Both the position numbers and the translations under genes were made by a program. The notes below the pieces were generated by a model that made no database searches, had not been told where the DNA came from, and saw nothing but the letters and a program-made list of their open reading frames with translations. Positions 1 through 7,900 of a DNA stretch of 20,961 bases are shown piece by piece. The stretch is from Methylococcales bacterium (GTDB lineage Bacteria; Pseudomonadota; Gammaproteobacteria; Methylococcales; Methylomonadaceae). The DNA is taken from assembly GCA_009692395.1 (NCBI GenBank), contig SHZG01000014.1:1-20961 (forward strand), read 5' to 3'. Numbering within the stretch: position 1 is the stretch's first letter; every line of letters begins with the position of its first letter.

Positions 1-110
1 GTTATACTTGCCACTCCAACACCAAAACGCACTGCCGCTTCCGCTTGTGTTAGCCCTTCTTGTTCTTTAATCGTCAATACTTGTTGGCGGAAATCGGCTG
101 AATATGTCAT
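1..110 (-). CDS. IS630-family transposase, N-terminal fragment
   Basis: Thirty-six codons read from ATG at 110 to the window edge, beginning MTYSADFRQQVLTIKEQEG and continuing into a Q-A-E-A-A-V-R-F-G-V-G segment. This matches the N-terminal helix-turn-helix of IS630-type transposases, which begin with a Tyr-Ser-x-Asp-Phe-Arg motif and bind the terminal repeats. The catalytic DDE part lies outside the window on this side. It belongs to the same element type as the C-terminal fragment at the right edge. The gene is partial because of the window boundary, so intactness cannot be judged. Confidence 0.85.
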   Translation of the reverse strand, partial: MTYSADFRQQVLTIKEQEGLTQAEAAVRFGVGVASI

Positions 111-122
111 CTAATTTAAAAT

Positions 123-149
123 AATCAAATTATACTGCTTTGGCTATAT
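123..149. repeat. Terminal inverted repeat of the left IS630 copy
   Basis: Reading outward from the element, 123-149 aligns with the reverse complement of 20816-20842 over 27 nt, with four mismatches by eye. The outermost 14 nt are identical. This is expected for the left and right terminal repeats of one IS. Confidence 0.75.
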
Positions 150-174
150 ACCAAATTATTGAGTTACATTCTAC

Positions 175-264
175 TCAACGCGATAGGCTATATAACCGTT
201 TTTCGCGGTCGTTGAGTTTGATGAGAATTTGAGTAAGGCGGCTGACAGTTTTTGTAGTGTTCAT
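175..264 (-). pseudogene. Possible N-terminal remnant of a WYL-type HTH regulator
   Basis: A 29-codon frame starts at ATG 264 with MNTTKTVSRLTQILIKLND and stops at 175-177, 26 nt short of the IS end. The opening resembles the start of the HTH region in WYL-domain transcriptional regulators, which often begin with a T-K-T-x-x-R-L-T-x-I-L-x-x-L-N segment. The remaining residues (REKRLYSLSR) do not continue the fold. If real, it is a truncated gene whose 3' part was lost near the IS. The family link rests on about 19 residues from memory, and it may be a chance frame. Confidence 0.35.
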
Positions 265-273
265 GTTGTTTAT

Positions 274-297
274 GGTGGGCAAAAACCCCTGCCCACC
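274..297. repeat. Short hairpin upstream of metG
   Basis: Eight-nt arms ggtgggca and tgcccacc flank an 8-nt C-rich loop. The type resembles dispersed intergenic palindromes in many gammaproteobacteria. The rest of 150-409 is AT-rich and holds no further gene I can support. A CATAAT at 365-370 could be a -10 box for metG, but no convincing -35 is positioned for it. Confidence 0.55.
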
Positions 298-409
298 CTA
301 CATTTTACTTTCCCTGTTTTATCAATTACCGTGCCTTTTGCGTCAGGTACGGCGGGTTTTATGCCATAATATCCCCTATTTTTCCCCCTGATTCCTGAGT
401 TTACACACC

Positions 410-2428
410 ATGTCGAATAGAAAAATTCTTGTCACTAGCGCGTTACCTTATGCCAATGGGCCGATTCATATCGGTCATATGTTGGAGTATTTGCAAACGG
501 ATATGTGGGTGCGGTTTCAAAAACAACGCGGGCATACTTGTCATTATGTGTGTGCCGATGATACGCACGGTACGCCGATTATGCTGAAAGCTGACCGTGA
601 AGGCATTACGCCTGAACAGTTGATTGCGCAAGTTGCCAAGGAACACACGCGCGATTTTAGTAATTTTGGGGTAGCGTTTGATAATTATCACAGTACGCAT
701 TCTGAGGAAAATAAGTATTTTTCGTCGCTGATTTATACGCGCTTGCGTGATGCAGGGCATATCAGTTCACGCACGATTACGCAGGCCTATGATCCTGTCA
801 AAGAGATGTTTTTGCCTGACCGTTTTATTAAAGGTGACTGCCCGAAGTGTGGCGCGACTGAACAATACGGTGATGGTTGTGAAGTGTGCGGGGCGAATTA
901 TGCGTCGTCGGAATTGAAAAATGCAGTGTCCGCTATTTCAGGCGAAAAGCCGATTGATAAAGAGTCAGTGCATTACTTTTTTAATCTGGCTGATTTTGCA
1001 GTCATGCTTAAAGACTGGACAACGGCAGGGCATTTGCAACCCGAAGTGCGCAATAAATTGGCGGAGTGGTTAGACAGCGGTTTGCAGCAATGGGATATTT
1101 CCCGTGACGCGCCCTATTTTGGTTTTGAAATTCCTGACGCGCCGCATAAATATTTTTATGTGTGGTTGGATGCGCCGATTGGTTATATGGCGAGTTTTAA
1201 AAATCTGTGTGATAAACAAGGGCTGGATTTTGATGCCTTTTGGGCAAAAGACAGCAAGACTGAGTTATATCATTTCATTGGTAAAGACATTATTTATTTC
1301 CACGCTTTATTTTGGCCTGCGATGTTACAGGGTGCGGATTTTAGAACGCCGAGCGCAATTTTTGCGCATGGTTTTTTAACAGTGAATGGCGAGAAAATGT
1401 CTAAATCACGCGGTACGTTTATAACGGCTCGGACGTATTTAGATCATTTAAACCCTGAATACCTGCGTTATTATTTTGCCGCGAAACTCGGTGCGGGCGT
1501 GGATGATTTGGATTTGAATTTTGATGATTTTAGTCAACGGGTTAATTCAGATTTAGTCGGCAAAGTGGTTAATATCGGCAGTCGTTGTAGCGGGTTTATT
1601 GCGAAACGTTTTGATAATAGGTTATCGGATGCATTGGCTGAACCGCAATTATGGGCTGAATTTATCGAGGCTAACGAGATTATTGCGGAGTTTTATGAAA
1701 ACCGTGAGTTTGCTAAAGCCATGCGCGAAATTATGGCGTTAGCAGATAAGGCGAATCGGTATATTGATGAGAAAAAACCGTGGCTGATTGCGAAAGAAGA
1801 AGGTAAAGAAGCGGAGTTGCAGGCGGTTTGTACAATGGGTTTAAATTTATTCCGCGTATTAGTGGCGTATTTAAAGCCTGTCGTGCCAACGTTATCTTAC
1901 AGTGCGGAAGTGTTTTTAAACTGCGAAGTTCACGGTTGGATAGATGAGTTAGAGCCGTTGTTAAATCATGAGCTGAATGATTTTATTCCACTCATGACCC
2001 GCGTTGAGCCAGATAAAATTGCGGCAATTATTGAAGCGTCAAAAGAAAATCTGGAAAAAACTGCCGCGCCTGTTGTTAAAGAAAAACAATTTTCGCCTAT
2101 CGCTAACACCATCGACATTAATGATTTTGGCAAATTAGATTTACGCATTGCGAAAATTTTAAAAGCTGAAAGTGTGGAAGGGGCGGATAAATTATTGCAT
2201 CTGACTGTGGATATTGGTGATGAAACGCGCAGTATTTTTGCGGGTATAAAATCGGCGTATTCACCTGAGCAGTTGGAAGGTCATTTGACGCTGGTGATTG
2301 CTAATCTTGCACCCCGAAAAATGCGTTTTGGTCTGTCGGAAGGCATGGTGCTTGCGGCGGGTGGCGATGATGGAATTTATTTATTGAGTCCAGACAGTGG
2401 TGCGGTCGCTGGAATGCGCGTGAAGTGA
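410..2428 (+). CDS. metG: Methionyl-tRNA synthetase
   Basis: Charges tRNA-Met with methionine using ATP in the cytoplasm; essential for initiation and elongation. At 672 residues it is close to E. coli MetG. The class I HIGH motif is at residues 20-23, and the KMSKS loop at about 329-333. The connective domain has two zinc-knuckle Cys pairs, C144/C147 and C157/C160, matching the four-cysteine type of enterobacterial MetG. A C-terminal EMAP/Trbp111-like tRNA-binding domain, beginning around residue 565 (DFGKLDLRIAKI), completes the two-domain form used for dimerisation. The ATG at 410 directly precedes the conserved ILVTSALPYANG start, so the start is secure even though the ribosome-binding site is weak. 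It stands alone on the plus strand and converges with the cupin operon downstream. Confidence 0.98.
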   Translation: MSNRKILVTSALPYANGPIHIGHMLEYLQTDMWVRFQKQRGHTCHYVCADDTHGTPIMLKADREGITPEQLIAQVAKEHTRDFSNFGVAFDNYHSTHSEENKYFSSLIYTRLRDAGHISSRTITQAYDPVKEMFLPDRFIKGDCPKCGATEQYGDGCEVCGANYASSELKNAVSAISGEKPIDKESVHYFFNLADFAVMLKDWTTAGHLQPEVRNKLAEWLDSGLQQWDISRDAPYFGFEIPDAPHKYFYVWLDAPIGYMASFKNLCDKQGLDFDAFWAKDSKTELYHFIGKDIIYFHALFWPAMLQGADFRTPSAIFAHGFLTVNGEKMSKSRGTFITARTYLDHLNPEYLRYYFAAKLGAGVDDLDLNFDDFSQRVNSDLVGKVVNIGSRCSGFIAKRFDNRLSDALAEPQLWAEFIEANEIIAEFYENREFAKAMREIMALADKANRYIDEKKPWLIAKEEGKEAELQAVCTMGLNLFRVLVAYLKPVVPTLSYSAEVFLNCEVHGWIDELEPLLNHELNDFIPLMTRVEPDKIAAIIEASKENLEKTAAPVVKEKQFSPIANTIDINDFGKLDLRIAKILKAESVEGADKLLHLTVDIGDETRSIFAGIKSAYSPEQLEGHLTLVIANLAPRKMRFGLSEGMVLAAGGDDGIYLLSPDSGAVAGMRVK

Positions 2429-2470
2429 TGGGCTGTTAAATTCATATTAATTAAGTCCGACCGTATAAAT

Positions 2471-2503
2471 AAACCTGCGAAGTTTTGAAAACCTCGCAGG
2501 TTT
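2471..2503. repeat. Palindromic REP-like element, possible bidirectional terminator
   Basis: Two 16-nt arms (aaacctgcgaagtttt and aaaacctcgcaggttt) are complementary apart from one position and flank a single central base. The element sits between the convergent metG and cupin genes and is followed by TTTT on the plus strand, so it could terminate metG and perhaps the opposing operon. The same core (acctgcgag...ctcgcaggt) recurs at 9430-9462 and 12614-12646, making it a dispersed repeat family rather than a one-off terminator. Confidence 0.75.
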
Positions 2504-2511
2504 TGTCACGC

Positions 2512-2832
2512 CTATTTGTATATATGGATGGCTAACCAAACGGTTTTTATATCGGGTGCTGTCCATTCCACACGGTGTTTAGTATGCGCTGGAATGAGGT
2601 GATAATCACCTGCCATCATGGGTAATTTGAGCCTATCCTGCTCATAAACCAACACGGCTTGCCCTTCCAGTACGATAACCCATTCATCCCACGCTTGATC
2701 GTACCATTGCTCAGGCGGCGTGCTGTGACCTTTGGAGACAATACGCTCAATATGGCTGTTGTCGCGCTTAAGCAGACTGGTGAATAATTCTTCGGGTAAT
2801 GACTCAGGAATGTCGGCAAAAATATTAGTCAT
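2512..2832 (-). CDS. Small cupin-domain protein
   Basis: A 106-residue single-domain protein, about the usual length of a stand-alone beta-barrel cupin. After an N-terminal IFADIPESLPEEL segment come the pieces of a conserved small-cupin family: G-H-S-T-P-P, W-Y-D-Q-A-W-D-E-W-V near residues 43-52, a G-x-A turn, G-D-Y-H-L-I-P-A-H, and H-R-V-E-W near the end. Histidines and acids in such positions commonly bind a metal, but the substrate is unknown. The ATG overlaps the TGA of the preceding RNase gene (ATGA), so the two are probably translationally coupled. It is the last gene of a three-gene operon. Confidence 0.85.
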   Translation of the reverse strand: MTNIFADIPESLPEELFTSLLKRDNSHIERIVSKGHSTPPEQWYDQAWDEWVIVLEGQAVLVYEQDRLKLPMMAGDYHLIPAHTKHRVEWTAPDIKTVWLAIHIYK

Positions 2833-4226
2833 AAGGTAATTTTTTCTCCCACTTTAGGAATGTTGGCATTCCATCCAGTGCGCTGAAAACAGGTTTGTAA
2901 TGATAGCGTTGCTGATTTTTCACCGTGTACTAAATAAAGGCGCGGCTTAGCTTCAAAATGATTTGCCCATTGCAATAATTGGCTTTGATCTGCGTGCACA
3001 CTTAATGCACCTAGGGTATGGACTTTAGCGGCAACAGCCACTTCCGCGCCTAAAATTTTCAAATATTTCTTTTTGCCGTCAACAATGGTGCGCCCTAATG
3101 TGCCTTCGGCTTGAAAGCCCGCGATGATGATATGGGCATTGCGTCGCCAGAGATTGTATTTAAGATGATGGCGAATACGTCCGCCATTACACATCCCACT
3201 GCCTGCAATAATAATCACGCCACCGACAATGCGATTCACTGCCATTGAGTCGTCTGCCGTTTCGGAATAAACCAAGCCGTGTAGCCATTCATGCCAGTCG
3301 CGTGGCGCGATTTTGGTAAATTTGGGGTCATCAATATTGAATAAGTCGGTGTTGTCGGCGTAAATTTCACTGGCTTTAATCGCCATTGGGCTATCTAAGT
3401 AAATCTGCTGTTGTGGCAGTCCGCCTTGGCGTTGCAGTTTGCCTAGCCAATAAATTAAATCTTGGGTACGACCGACAGCAAACGCAGGAATAATCACGTT
3501 ACCGCCACTATGTGCCGCTTCGGCTAATGCGTCGCGTAATTCGATTACTGTATCGGCTAAGGGTTTATGGTCTCGATCGCCGTAGGTGGATTCTAGCAAT
3601 AACACATCGGCTTCGGTCAAAATGGCAGGGTCGCGTAATAATGGGGAATTAGGGTTGCCTAAGTCGCCTGAAAAGACCAAGGTTTTACTTTCCTTGCCCT
3701 CTTTAATCTGCAAGCGCACGATGGATGAACCTAAAATATGCCCCGCTTCATGAAAAGAAACGCTGATGCCTTTGAGAATTTTGGTTTCTTTATCGTAGGC
3801 AATGGATTTTCTGAGTTTCAGCAAGGCTTCCACATCGTCAAGATCATAAAGCGGCTCTAGCAGTTTTTTACCTGCGCGTTCACGCTTTTTATTTTCCCAT
3901 TCAATATCGCGTAGTTGTATGTGTACTGCATCTTTGAGCAGTAGTTCCAGTAATGGAAAACTGGCTTCAGTTAAATACACCACGCCTTTGAAGCCGTCTT
4001 TAAGTAATTTAGGTAAGCGTCCGCAATGATCTAAATGGGCATGAGACAGCACCACTGCATCAATCTCAGCGGGATTAAACGGAAAATCAGCGGCGTTTTG
4101 CTTTTCAGTTTCTTTTGAACCTTGAAATAAACCGCAGTCCAATAAAATGCGCTGGTGTTTGGTTTCTAATAAATAACATGAGCCAGTGACTTGTCCTGTC
4201 GCGCCTAAAAAAGTGAGCGTTGTCAT
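2829..4226 (-). CDS. MBL-fold beta-CASP ribonuclease (YSH1/CPSF-73-like)
   Basis: A 465-residue cytoplasmic metallo-hydrolase. The zinc motif HAHLDH is at residues 62-67. Further metal ligands are expected at H163 (AGHILGSS) and D188 (FSGDLG). The beta-CASP insert includes LLLESTYGDRDH (about 210-220), IIPAFAVGRTQD (245-256) and GSGMCNGGRIRHH (342-354). C-terminal motif histidines are H411 (SVHAD) and H434 (VHGE). This is the full set for RNA-processing beta-CASP enzymes related to Thermus TTHA0252 and eukaryotic CPSF-73, which act as endo- or exoribonucleases. The ATG overlaps the stop of the LOG gene upstream (ATGA), and its own TGA overlaps the cupin start. The RNA substrate in bacteria is not established. 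Confidence 0.92.
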   Translation of the reverse strand: MTTLTFLGATGQVTGSCYLLETKHQRILLDCGLFQGSKETEKQNAADFPFNPAEIDAVVLSHAHLDHCGRLPKLLKDGFKGVVYLTEASFPLLELLLKDAVHIQLRDIEWENKKRERAGKKLLEPLYDLDDVEALLKLRKSIAYDKETKILKGISVSFHEAGHILGSSIVRLQIKEGKESKTLVFSGDLGNPNSPLLRDPAILTEADVLLLESTYGDRDHKPLADTVIELRDALAEAAHSGGNVIIPAFAVGRTQDLIYWLGKLQRQGGLPQQQIYLDSPMAIKASEIYADNTDLFNIDDPKFTKIAPRDWHEWLHGLVYSETADDSMAVNRIVGGVIIIAGSGMCNGGRIRHHLKYNLWRRNAHIIIAGFQAEGTLGRTIVDGKKKYLKILGAEVAVAAKVHTLGALSVHADQSQLLQWANHFEAKPRLYLVHGEKSATLSLQTCFQRTGWNANIPKVGEKITL

Positions 4227-5152
4227 AGTGTTACCTTCTTATTGTTAGAGTGCTTGTTATTGATACTGCTGTTGCTTTTCAAAATTAGTTGCCATGCTTG
4301 TTCGGCGGTTTCGGCGTATTGCATCAGTTCTCTATCACAAGGCGTGATTGCGCCTTCTTCAACCAGTGCATCGAAATTGATAATTTTCTCCCAGTAGAGT
4401 TGCCCGAATAAAATCACAGGAATACGTTTGACTTTTTTGGTTTGAATTAGGGTTAAGGCTTTAAATAGTTCGTCCATTGTGCCGAATCCACCTGGAAAGG
4501 CGACTAAGGCAATCGCTCGCATTAAAAAGTGCATTTTACGAATCGCAAAATAATGAAACTGAAAACACAGTTCAGGGGTAATGTAAGGATTAGGATGTTG
4601 TTCATGGGGCAGGACAATATTTAGCCCCATACTGTTACCGCCTACATCCGCTGCACCGTGATTCGCTGCTTCCATAATACCCAGCCCGCCACCTGTCACC
4701 ACTAACAGCGGGTAGTTACGTTTTTTGGCTTCTGAGGTAATGAGTGCGCCTAATTTTCGCGCCTCATCGTAGTAGTAACTTTTGGTGAGTATGCGCCGTG
4801 CAATCGCTAGCTTATTTGCCAACTCTAATTCATCTGGGTGTTCATTCCACGCCTGTTCAGCATTTGCTAGTGCTTGTTTAGCTTCATCATCACCATGAAT
4901 CCGCGCACTGCCAAAAATAACCACGGTGGATTTTATGCCGAGTTCGGCTTGGGCTAATTCAGGCTTGAGTAATTCCAGTTGTAAGCGGACAGGGCGTAAC
5001 TCATCACGCATCATAAAATCAAAATCATCATACGCCAAACGATAAGACGATGAGCGTGTTTGTACGGTATCACCATCCAGTAAAACGTGAGCGGCATCTT
5101 CTTTAGCAGTGGAAAAAGGACTTTCGCAGAGTATTTTAGTTTTTTTTGTCAT
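4223..5152 (-). CDS. LOG-family protein (nucleotide phosphoribohydrolase-like)
   Basis: A 309-residue member of the TIGR00730/LOG family, which hydrolyses nucleoside 5'-monophosphates to free base and ribose 5-phosphate. Landmarks are the Rossmann-like VVIFGSARI (about 77-85), GGGLGIMEAAN (154-164), the R205-K206 pair and the signature PGGFGTMDE (220-228). The family core is around 180-200 residues, so this is a long form with about 75 extra N-terminal residues and a helical insert (about 88-130). The ATG at 5152 is preceded by AAGGAA at good spacing. First gene of the LOG/RNase/cupin operon and divergent from the L,D-transpeptidase. Substrate could be AMP or other NMPs; cytokinin release is not implied. 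Confidence 0.9.
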   Translation of the reverse strand: MTKKTKILCESPFSTAKEDAAHVLLDGDTVQTRSSSYRLAYDDFDFMMRDELRPVRLQLELLKPELAQAELGIKSTVVIFGSARIHGDDEAKQALANAEQAWNEHPDELELANKLAIARRILTKSYYYDEARKLGALITSEAKKRNYPLLVVTGGGLGIMEAANHGAADVGGNSMGLNIVLPHEQHPNPYITPELCFQFHYFAIRKMHFLMRAIALVAFPGGFGTMDELFKALTLIQTKKVKRIPVILFGQLYWEKIINFDALVEEGAITPCDRELMQYAETAEQAWQLILKSNSSINNKHSNNKKVTL

Positions 5153-5312
5153 CGGCGTTCCTTATAAGTTAGTGTAAAATAACGTTTTTCAATTAAAAAA
5201 TCGAAACGCTTTATTTTTAGCGGTCTTGATTACAATCAGATTGATGATCAATAGGCTGCCTGGCAAGTGGCAATGTTAAAAACTGATTATTTTATAAATA
5301 GGCGTAAGTTGT

Positions 5313-7328
5313 ATGCAGTCAAGTATATCGGCAGTTGGCATGATTATAGCCAACACGACAAAATTATTTTTTTCACCAAAAACTACTTCATTGGAACGAT
5401 ATAAAAGCCACCGCACACAGCATAAAAATCTTATCCTCACTACCTTGTGCTTGATACCTTATTTATCCGCACCAGCACTGGCTAATGAAGGTGCGGTTGC
5501 ACCTGCCACTGATGCAGCTACCCCCGTAACGGTAGCCCCGCCAATGACTAACGTGATTCCCCCTGTAGTAGTACCTCCCGCACCGCCAGTTGCCGTTGCC
5601 ACAAATGCAATTAGTAATCTTATCGCAACGAAACAACATCCTTATTCAATATTATCCAATTTCACTCACCGTGCTGACGACCTAGACGCGCTTTATAAAA
5701 GCAATCAATACCAGCCACTCTGGTTAGGTAGTGATGCTAAAGCGACTAAAAATCTCACTGATGTCGTTAAGTTGTTAGCGAATGCGTCTGCGTATGGTTT
5801 AAATCCAGCAAATTATGACGCGCAACTGTTACAAGAAAAATCAGTAAAGCCGCCGCTGGATATGCAGAGTAAAGATGCCGCACTTTATGACACCGCGCTG
5901 AGTTTATCGTTATTGCGTTTTATGCACGACCTGCATTATGGACGCATTAATCCTAAAAACTTGAACTTCAATATTCATTTAAGAACCGCAAAAACACTGG
6001 ATTTACCCGCGTTAATTAAAGCGAATGTGGCGCAAGAAACCGTGTCTCAATTGCCTGCCTTAGTTGAGTCAAAATTACCGCAATATCAAAAAATGCAACA
6101 AGCCTTAACGAGTTATCGTTCAGCTGAAAAAACACCGCCGCTTAAGCTAGTAGTAAAAATGCCTGTGCGTGCAGGTGATGCATTACCGCAGAGTGTCGAA
6201 CTGCAACAGTTTTTATCTGCGTTTGGCGATTTACCTGCCGATAAAATAGATCACACTGCAACAACTTACACACCAATTATTGTTGAGGGTGTTAAAAAAT
6301 TCCAACAACGGCATGGTCTGAAAGCCACTGGGATTATCAATAACGCGACCGTTACTGCGTTCAACGCGCCTTTAACTCAAGCGCAACGTATCACGCAAAT
6401 TGAATTAGCAATGGAAAGATTACGCTGGATACCTGAAGTTACCGAAGGGCGAGCGGTTATTGTCAACATTCCTGCGTTTCAACTGTGGGCGTTTGATGAC
6501 ATTAAGCAAGATAACGCCACTACCACAATGCGTGTTGTGGTTGGTAAATCAGCAAAACATCAAACACCGCAACTAGCCGCTGATATGCAGTTTGTGGATT
6601 TCCAGCCTTATTGGAATGTACCTTATAAAATTGCTAAAGATGAAATACTGCCTAAATTGGCAGCCGATCCTGAGTATTTGGTACGGCAACACATGGAGTT
6701 TGTCTCTGGTTCAGGTACTCGCGCATTGCGTATTAGACAGATGCCGGGTAAGGGTAACGCATTGGGTAAAGTAAAGTTTATTTTCCCCAATGCCAGTAGC
6801 GTCTATTTGCATGACACTCCTTCAGTTGCATTATTTGGTCGCTCGCGTAGAGATTTGAGTCATGGTTGTGTGCGGGTTGCTCATCCACAAGAACTCGCTG
6901 AATTTGTACTTAAAGAACAAGGCGGCTGGGATAGTGGCTCGATTAAAAAAGCGATGGGTGGAAAAAACCGCCAAGTTGTCTTGAAAAAAACGATTCCTGT
7001 GTTATTTCTGTATAACACCGCGTTTTTTGACGGTAATAATGTAACGTTTTATTCCGATATTTACGGTCGTGATACCCAATTGCTAACCGCACTTAAAAAG
7101 CAAGAAGACCTATCGGATGACGTGTTATTCGCGCCTAAAGAAGTGCTACCCGTAGATGAATCTGCCCCTGAACGGATAGAGGCTTTACATACCGCCCCCG
7201 TTGTTGCCACTAACACAGCGCAGGCAATTCCAGTTGCGCAACACATAACAGCTAACAACACAACTCAAGTAGCTCCTGCTACTCAGCCTGTTACTGGCAC
7301 AGAAGAAAAATCTGTATTATCTCCCTAG
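5313..7328 (+). CDS. L,D-transpeptidase, YcbB/LdtD type, exported
   Basis: Forms 3-3 cross-links in peptidoglycan in the periplasm. The 671-residue protein begins with an unusually long n-region (about 36 residues), then a hydrophobic stretch LILTTLCLIPYL (about 40-51) and an ALA cleavage site near 57. A Pro/Ala/Val-rich linker (about 60-97) leads to a scaffold domain, a peptidoglycan-binding domain near 293-354 (GVKKFQQRHGLKATG), and a YkuD catalytic domain near 375-540. The catalytic signature SHGCVR has C519 as nucleophile, with a YLHDTP segment upstream. The tail is rich in Pro, Thr and Val. E. coli YcbB is somewhat shorter (about 615). The start is the first ATG of the frame, with AGG about 11 nt upstream; an internal ATG at 5340 is an alternative. 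Monocistronic, divergent from the LOG operon. Confidence 0.93.
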   Translation: MQSSISAVGMIIANTTKLFFSPKTTSLERYKSHRTQHKNLILTTLCLIPYLSAPALANEGAVAPATDAATPVTVAPPMTNVIPPVVVPPAPPVAVATNAISNLIATKQHPYSILSNFTHRADDLDALYKSNQYQPLWLGSDAKATKNLTDVVKLLANASAYGLNPANYDAQLLQEKSVKPPLDMQSKDAALYDTALSLSLLRFMHDLHYGRINPKNLNFNIHLRTAKTLDLPALIKANVAQETVSQLPALVESKLPQYQKMQQALTSYRSAEKTPPLKLVVKMPVRAGDALPQSVELQQFLSAFGDLPADKIDHTATTYTPIIVEGVKKFQQRHGLKATGIINNATVTAFNAPLTQAQRITQIELAMERLRWIPEVTEGRAVIVNIPAFQLWAFDDIKQDNATTTMRVVVGKSAKHQTPQLAADMQFVDFQPYWNVPYKIAKDEILPKLAADPEYLVRQHMEFVSGSGTRALRIRQMPGKGNALGKVKFIFPNASSVYLHDTPSVALFGRSRRDLSHGCVRVAHPQELAEFVLKEQGGWDSGSIKKAMGGKNRQVVLKKTIPVLFLYNTAFFDGNNVTFYSDIYGRDTQLLTALKKQEDLSDDVLFAPKEVLPVDESAPERIEALHTAPVVATNTAQAIPVAQHITANNTTQVAPATQPVTGTEEKSVLSP

Positions 7329-7340
7329 TAGGCTTGTTCT

Positions 7341-7374
7341 AACACCGTTCACGCCTTAAACCGTGAACGGTGTT
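7341..7374. terminator. Strong hairpin after the L,D-transpeptidase gene
   Basis: A perfect 13-bp stem (aacaccgttcacg / cgtgaacggtgtt) with an 8-nt loop starts 12 nt after the stop codon. It lacks a clear T-tract on either strand, so intrinsic termination is likely but not certain. It could instead be another dispersed palindrome. Confidence 0.55.
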
Positions 7375-7403
7375 AAATAACTCAGTCGATATAGCTAATA
7401 ATG

Positions 7404-7461
7404 CCGTTCGTGGTGAGCTTGTCGAACCACATTCACACTTAGACAGGCTCCGTGCGAACGG
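7404..7461. repeat. Nested palindromic element (REP/MITE-like) between convergent genes
   Basis: Outer arms ccgttcg and cgaacgg (7404-7410, 7455-7461) enclose inner arms gagcttgtc and gacaggctc (one mismatch), giving a 58-nt imperfect cruciform. It is followed by TTTTTG on the plus strand. The motif resembles a dispersed repeat seen in many bacterial genomes that contains GAGCTTGTCGAACC and GACAGGCTC halves. It may also stop transcription from the left or shield the convergent 3' ends. Confidence 0.7.
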
Positions 7462-7495
7462 TTTTTGTAATCAATTAAAACTGCCTCAGCTTATA

Positions 7496-7888
7496 TTACG
7501 GCAATCGCCGCGTTAACTCTCCAACCGCCTCTATTTTGTTCTGTTTATCAAACCAATGATACCCCGCCTTGTGTTCGGCAATTTTGTTAAGCACCACTTC
7601 ACCATGATTAATACAGCGAGCTATTCCGTAAGTTAGCGTCTCTTTAAACACTAAACTGGTATCCGTGGTTTTGATTAACGTCAGTACCCCACCACAGGTT
7701 AAAGAAGGATAATCAATAACGTAGAGATTCGAGCGAATGTTCACCCTGATACTCCAATGACTCCCATCCACCTGCTTTCCTGCACCTTCCCATTCGCCTG
7801 TAAATTGGTTAAGCGTCTGGTTTTTTTCAGCATCAGCTAGGCATGATAACGATAATAATAGACTGCAAATAAATATGAGCTTGTTCAT
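7496..7888 (-). CDS. Small secreted protein of unknown function
   Basis: From ATG 7888 this is a 130-residue protein with a clear signal peptide (MNKLIFICSLLLSLSCLADA), leaving a mature part of about 110 residues. A GTG at 7900 would add four residues, but AGGTGG sits at ideal spacing before the ATG, so 7888 is preferred. The mature part opens FTGEWEGAGKQVDGSHW, like a small beta-barrel or lipocalin-type N-terminus, and has two cysteines (TCGG and RCINHG) that could form a disulfide. No family is recognised with confidence. The ribosome-binding site overlaps the stop of the outer-membrane-factor gene, so it is the last gene of the efflux operon. Confidence 0.8.
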   Translation of the reverse strand: MNKLIFICSLLLSLSCLADAEKNQTLNQFTGEWEGAGKQVDGSHWSIRVNIRSNLYVIDYPSLTCGGVLTLIKTTDTSLVFKETLTYGIARCINHGEVVLNKIAEHKAGYHWFDKQNKIEAVGELTRRLP

Positions 7889-7900
7889 TGTTTTTACCAC

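Larger units (their letters stand above)
1..149 (-). mobile_element. IS630-family insertion sequence, 5' end (left copy, cut by window edge)
   Basis: The minus strand holds the start of an IS630-type transposase at 110, and a terminal repeat lies beyond it at about 123-149. The outermost 14 nt, tgctttggctatat (136-149), occur again in inverse position at the right edge of the window (20816-20829), next to the transposase 3' end. These are therefore the two termini of one element type. IS630 elements insert at TA, and TA-rich sequence flanks both ends. Only the first 149 bp or so of this copy are in the window. Confidence 0.85.
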
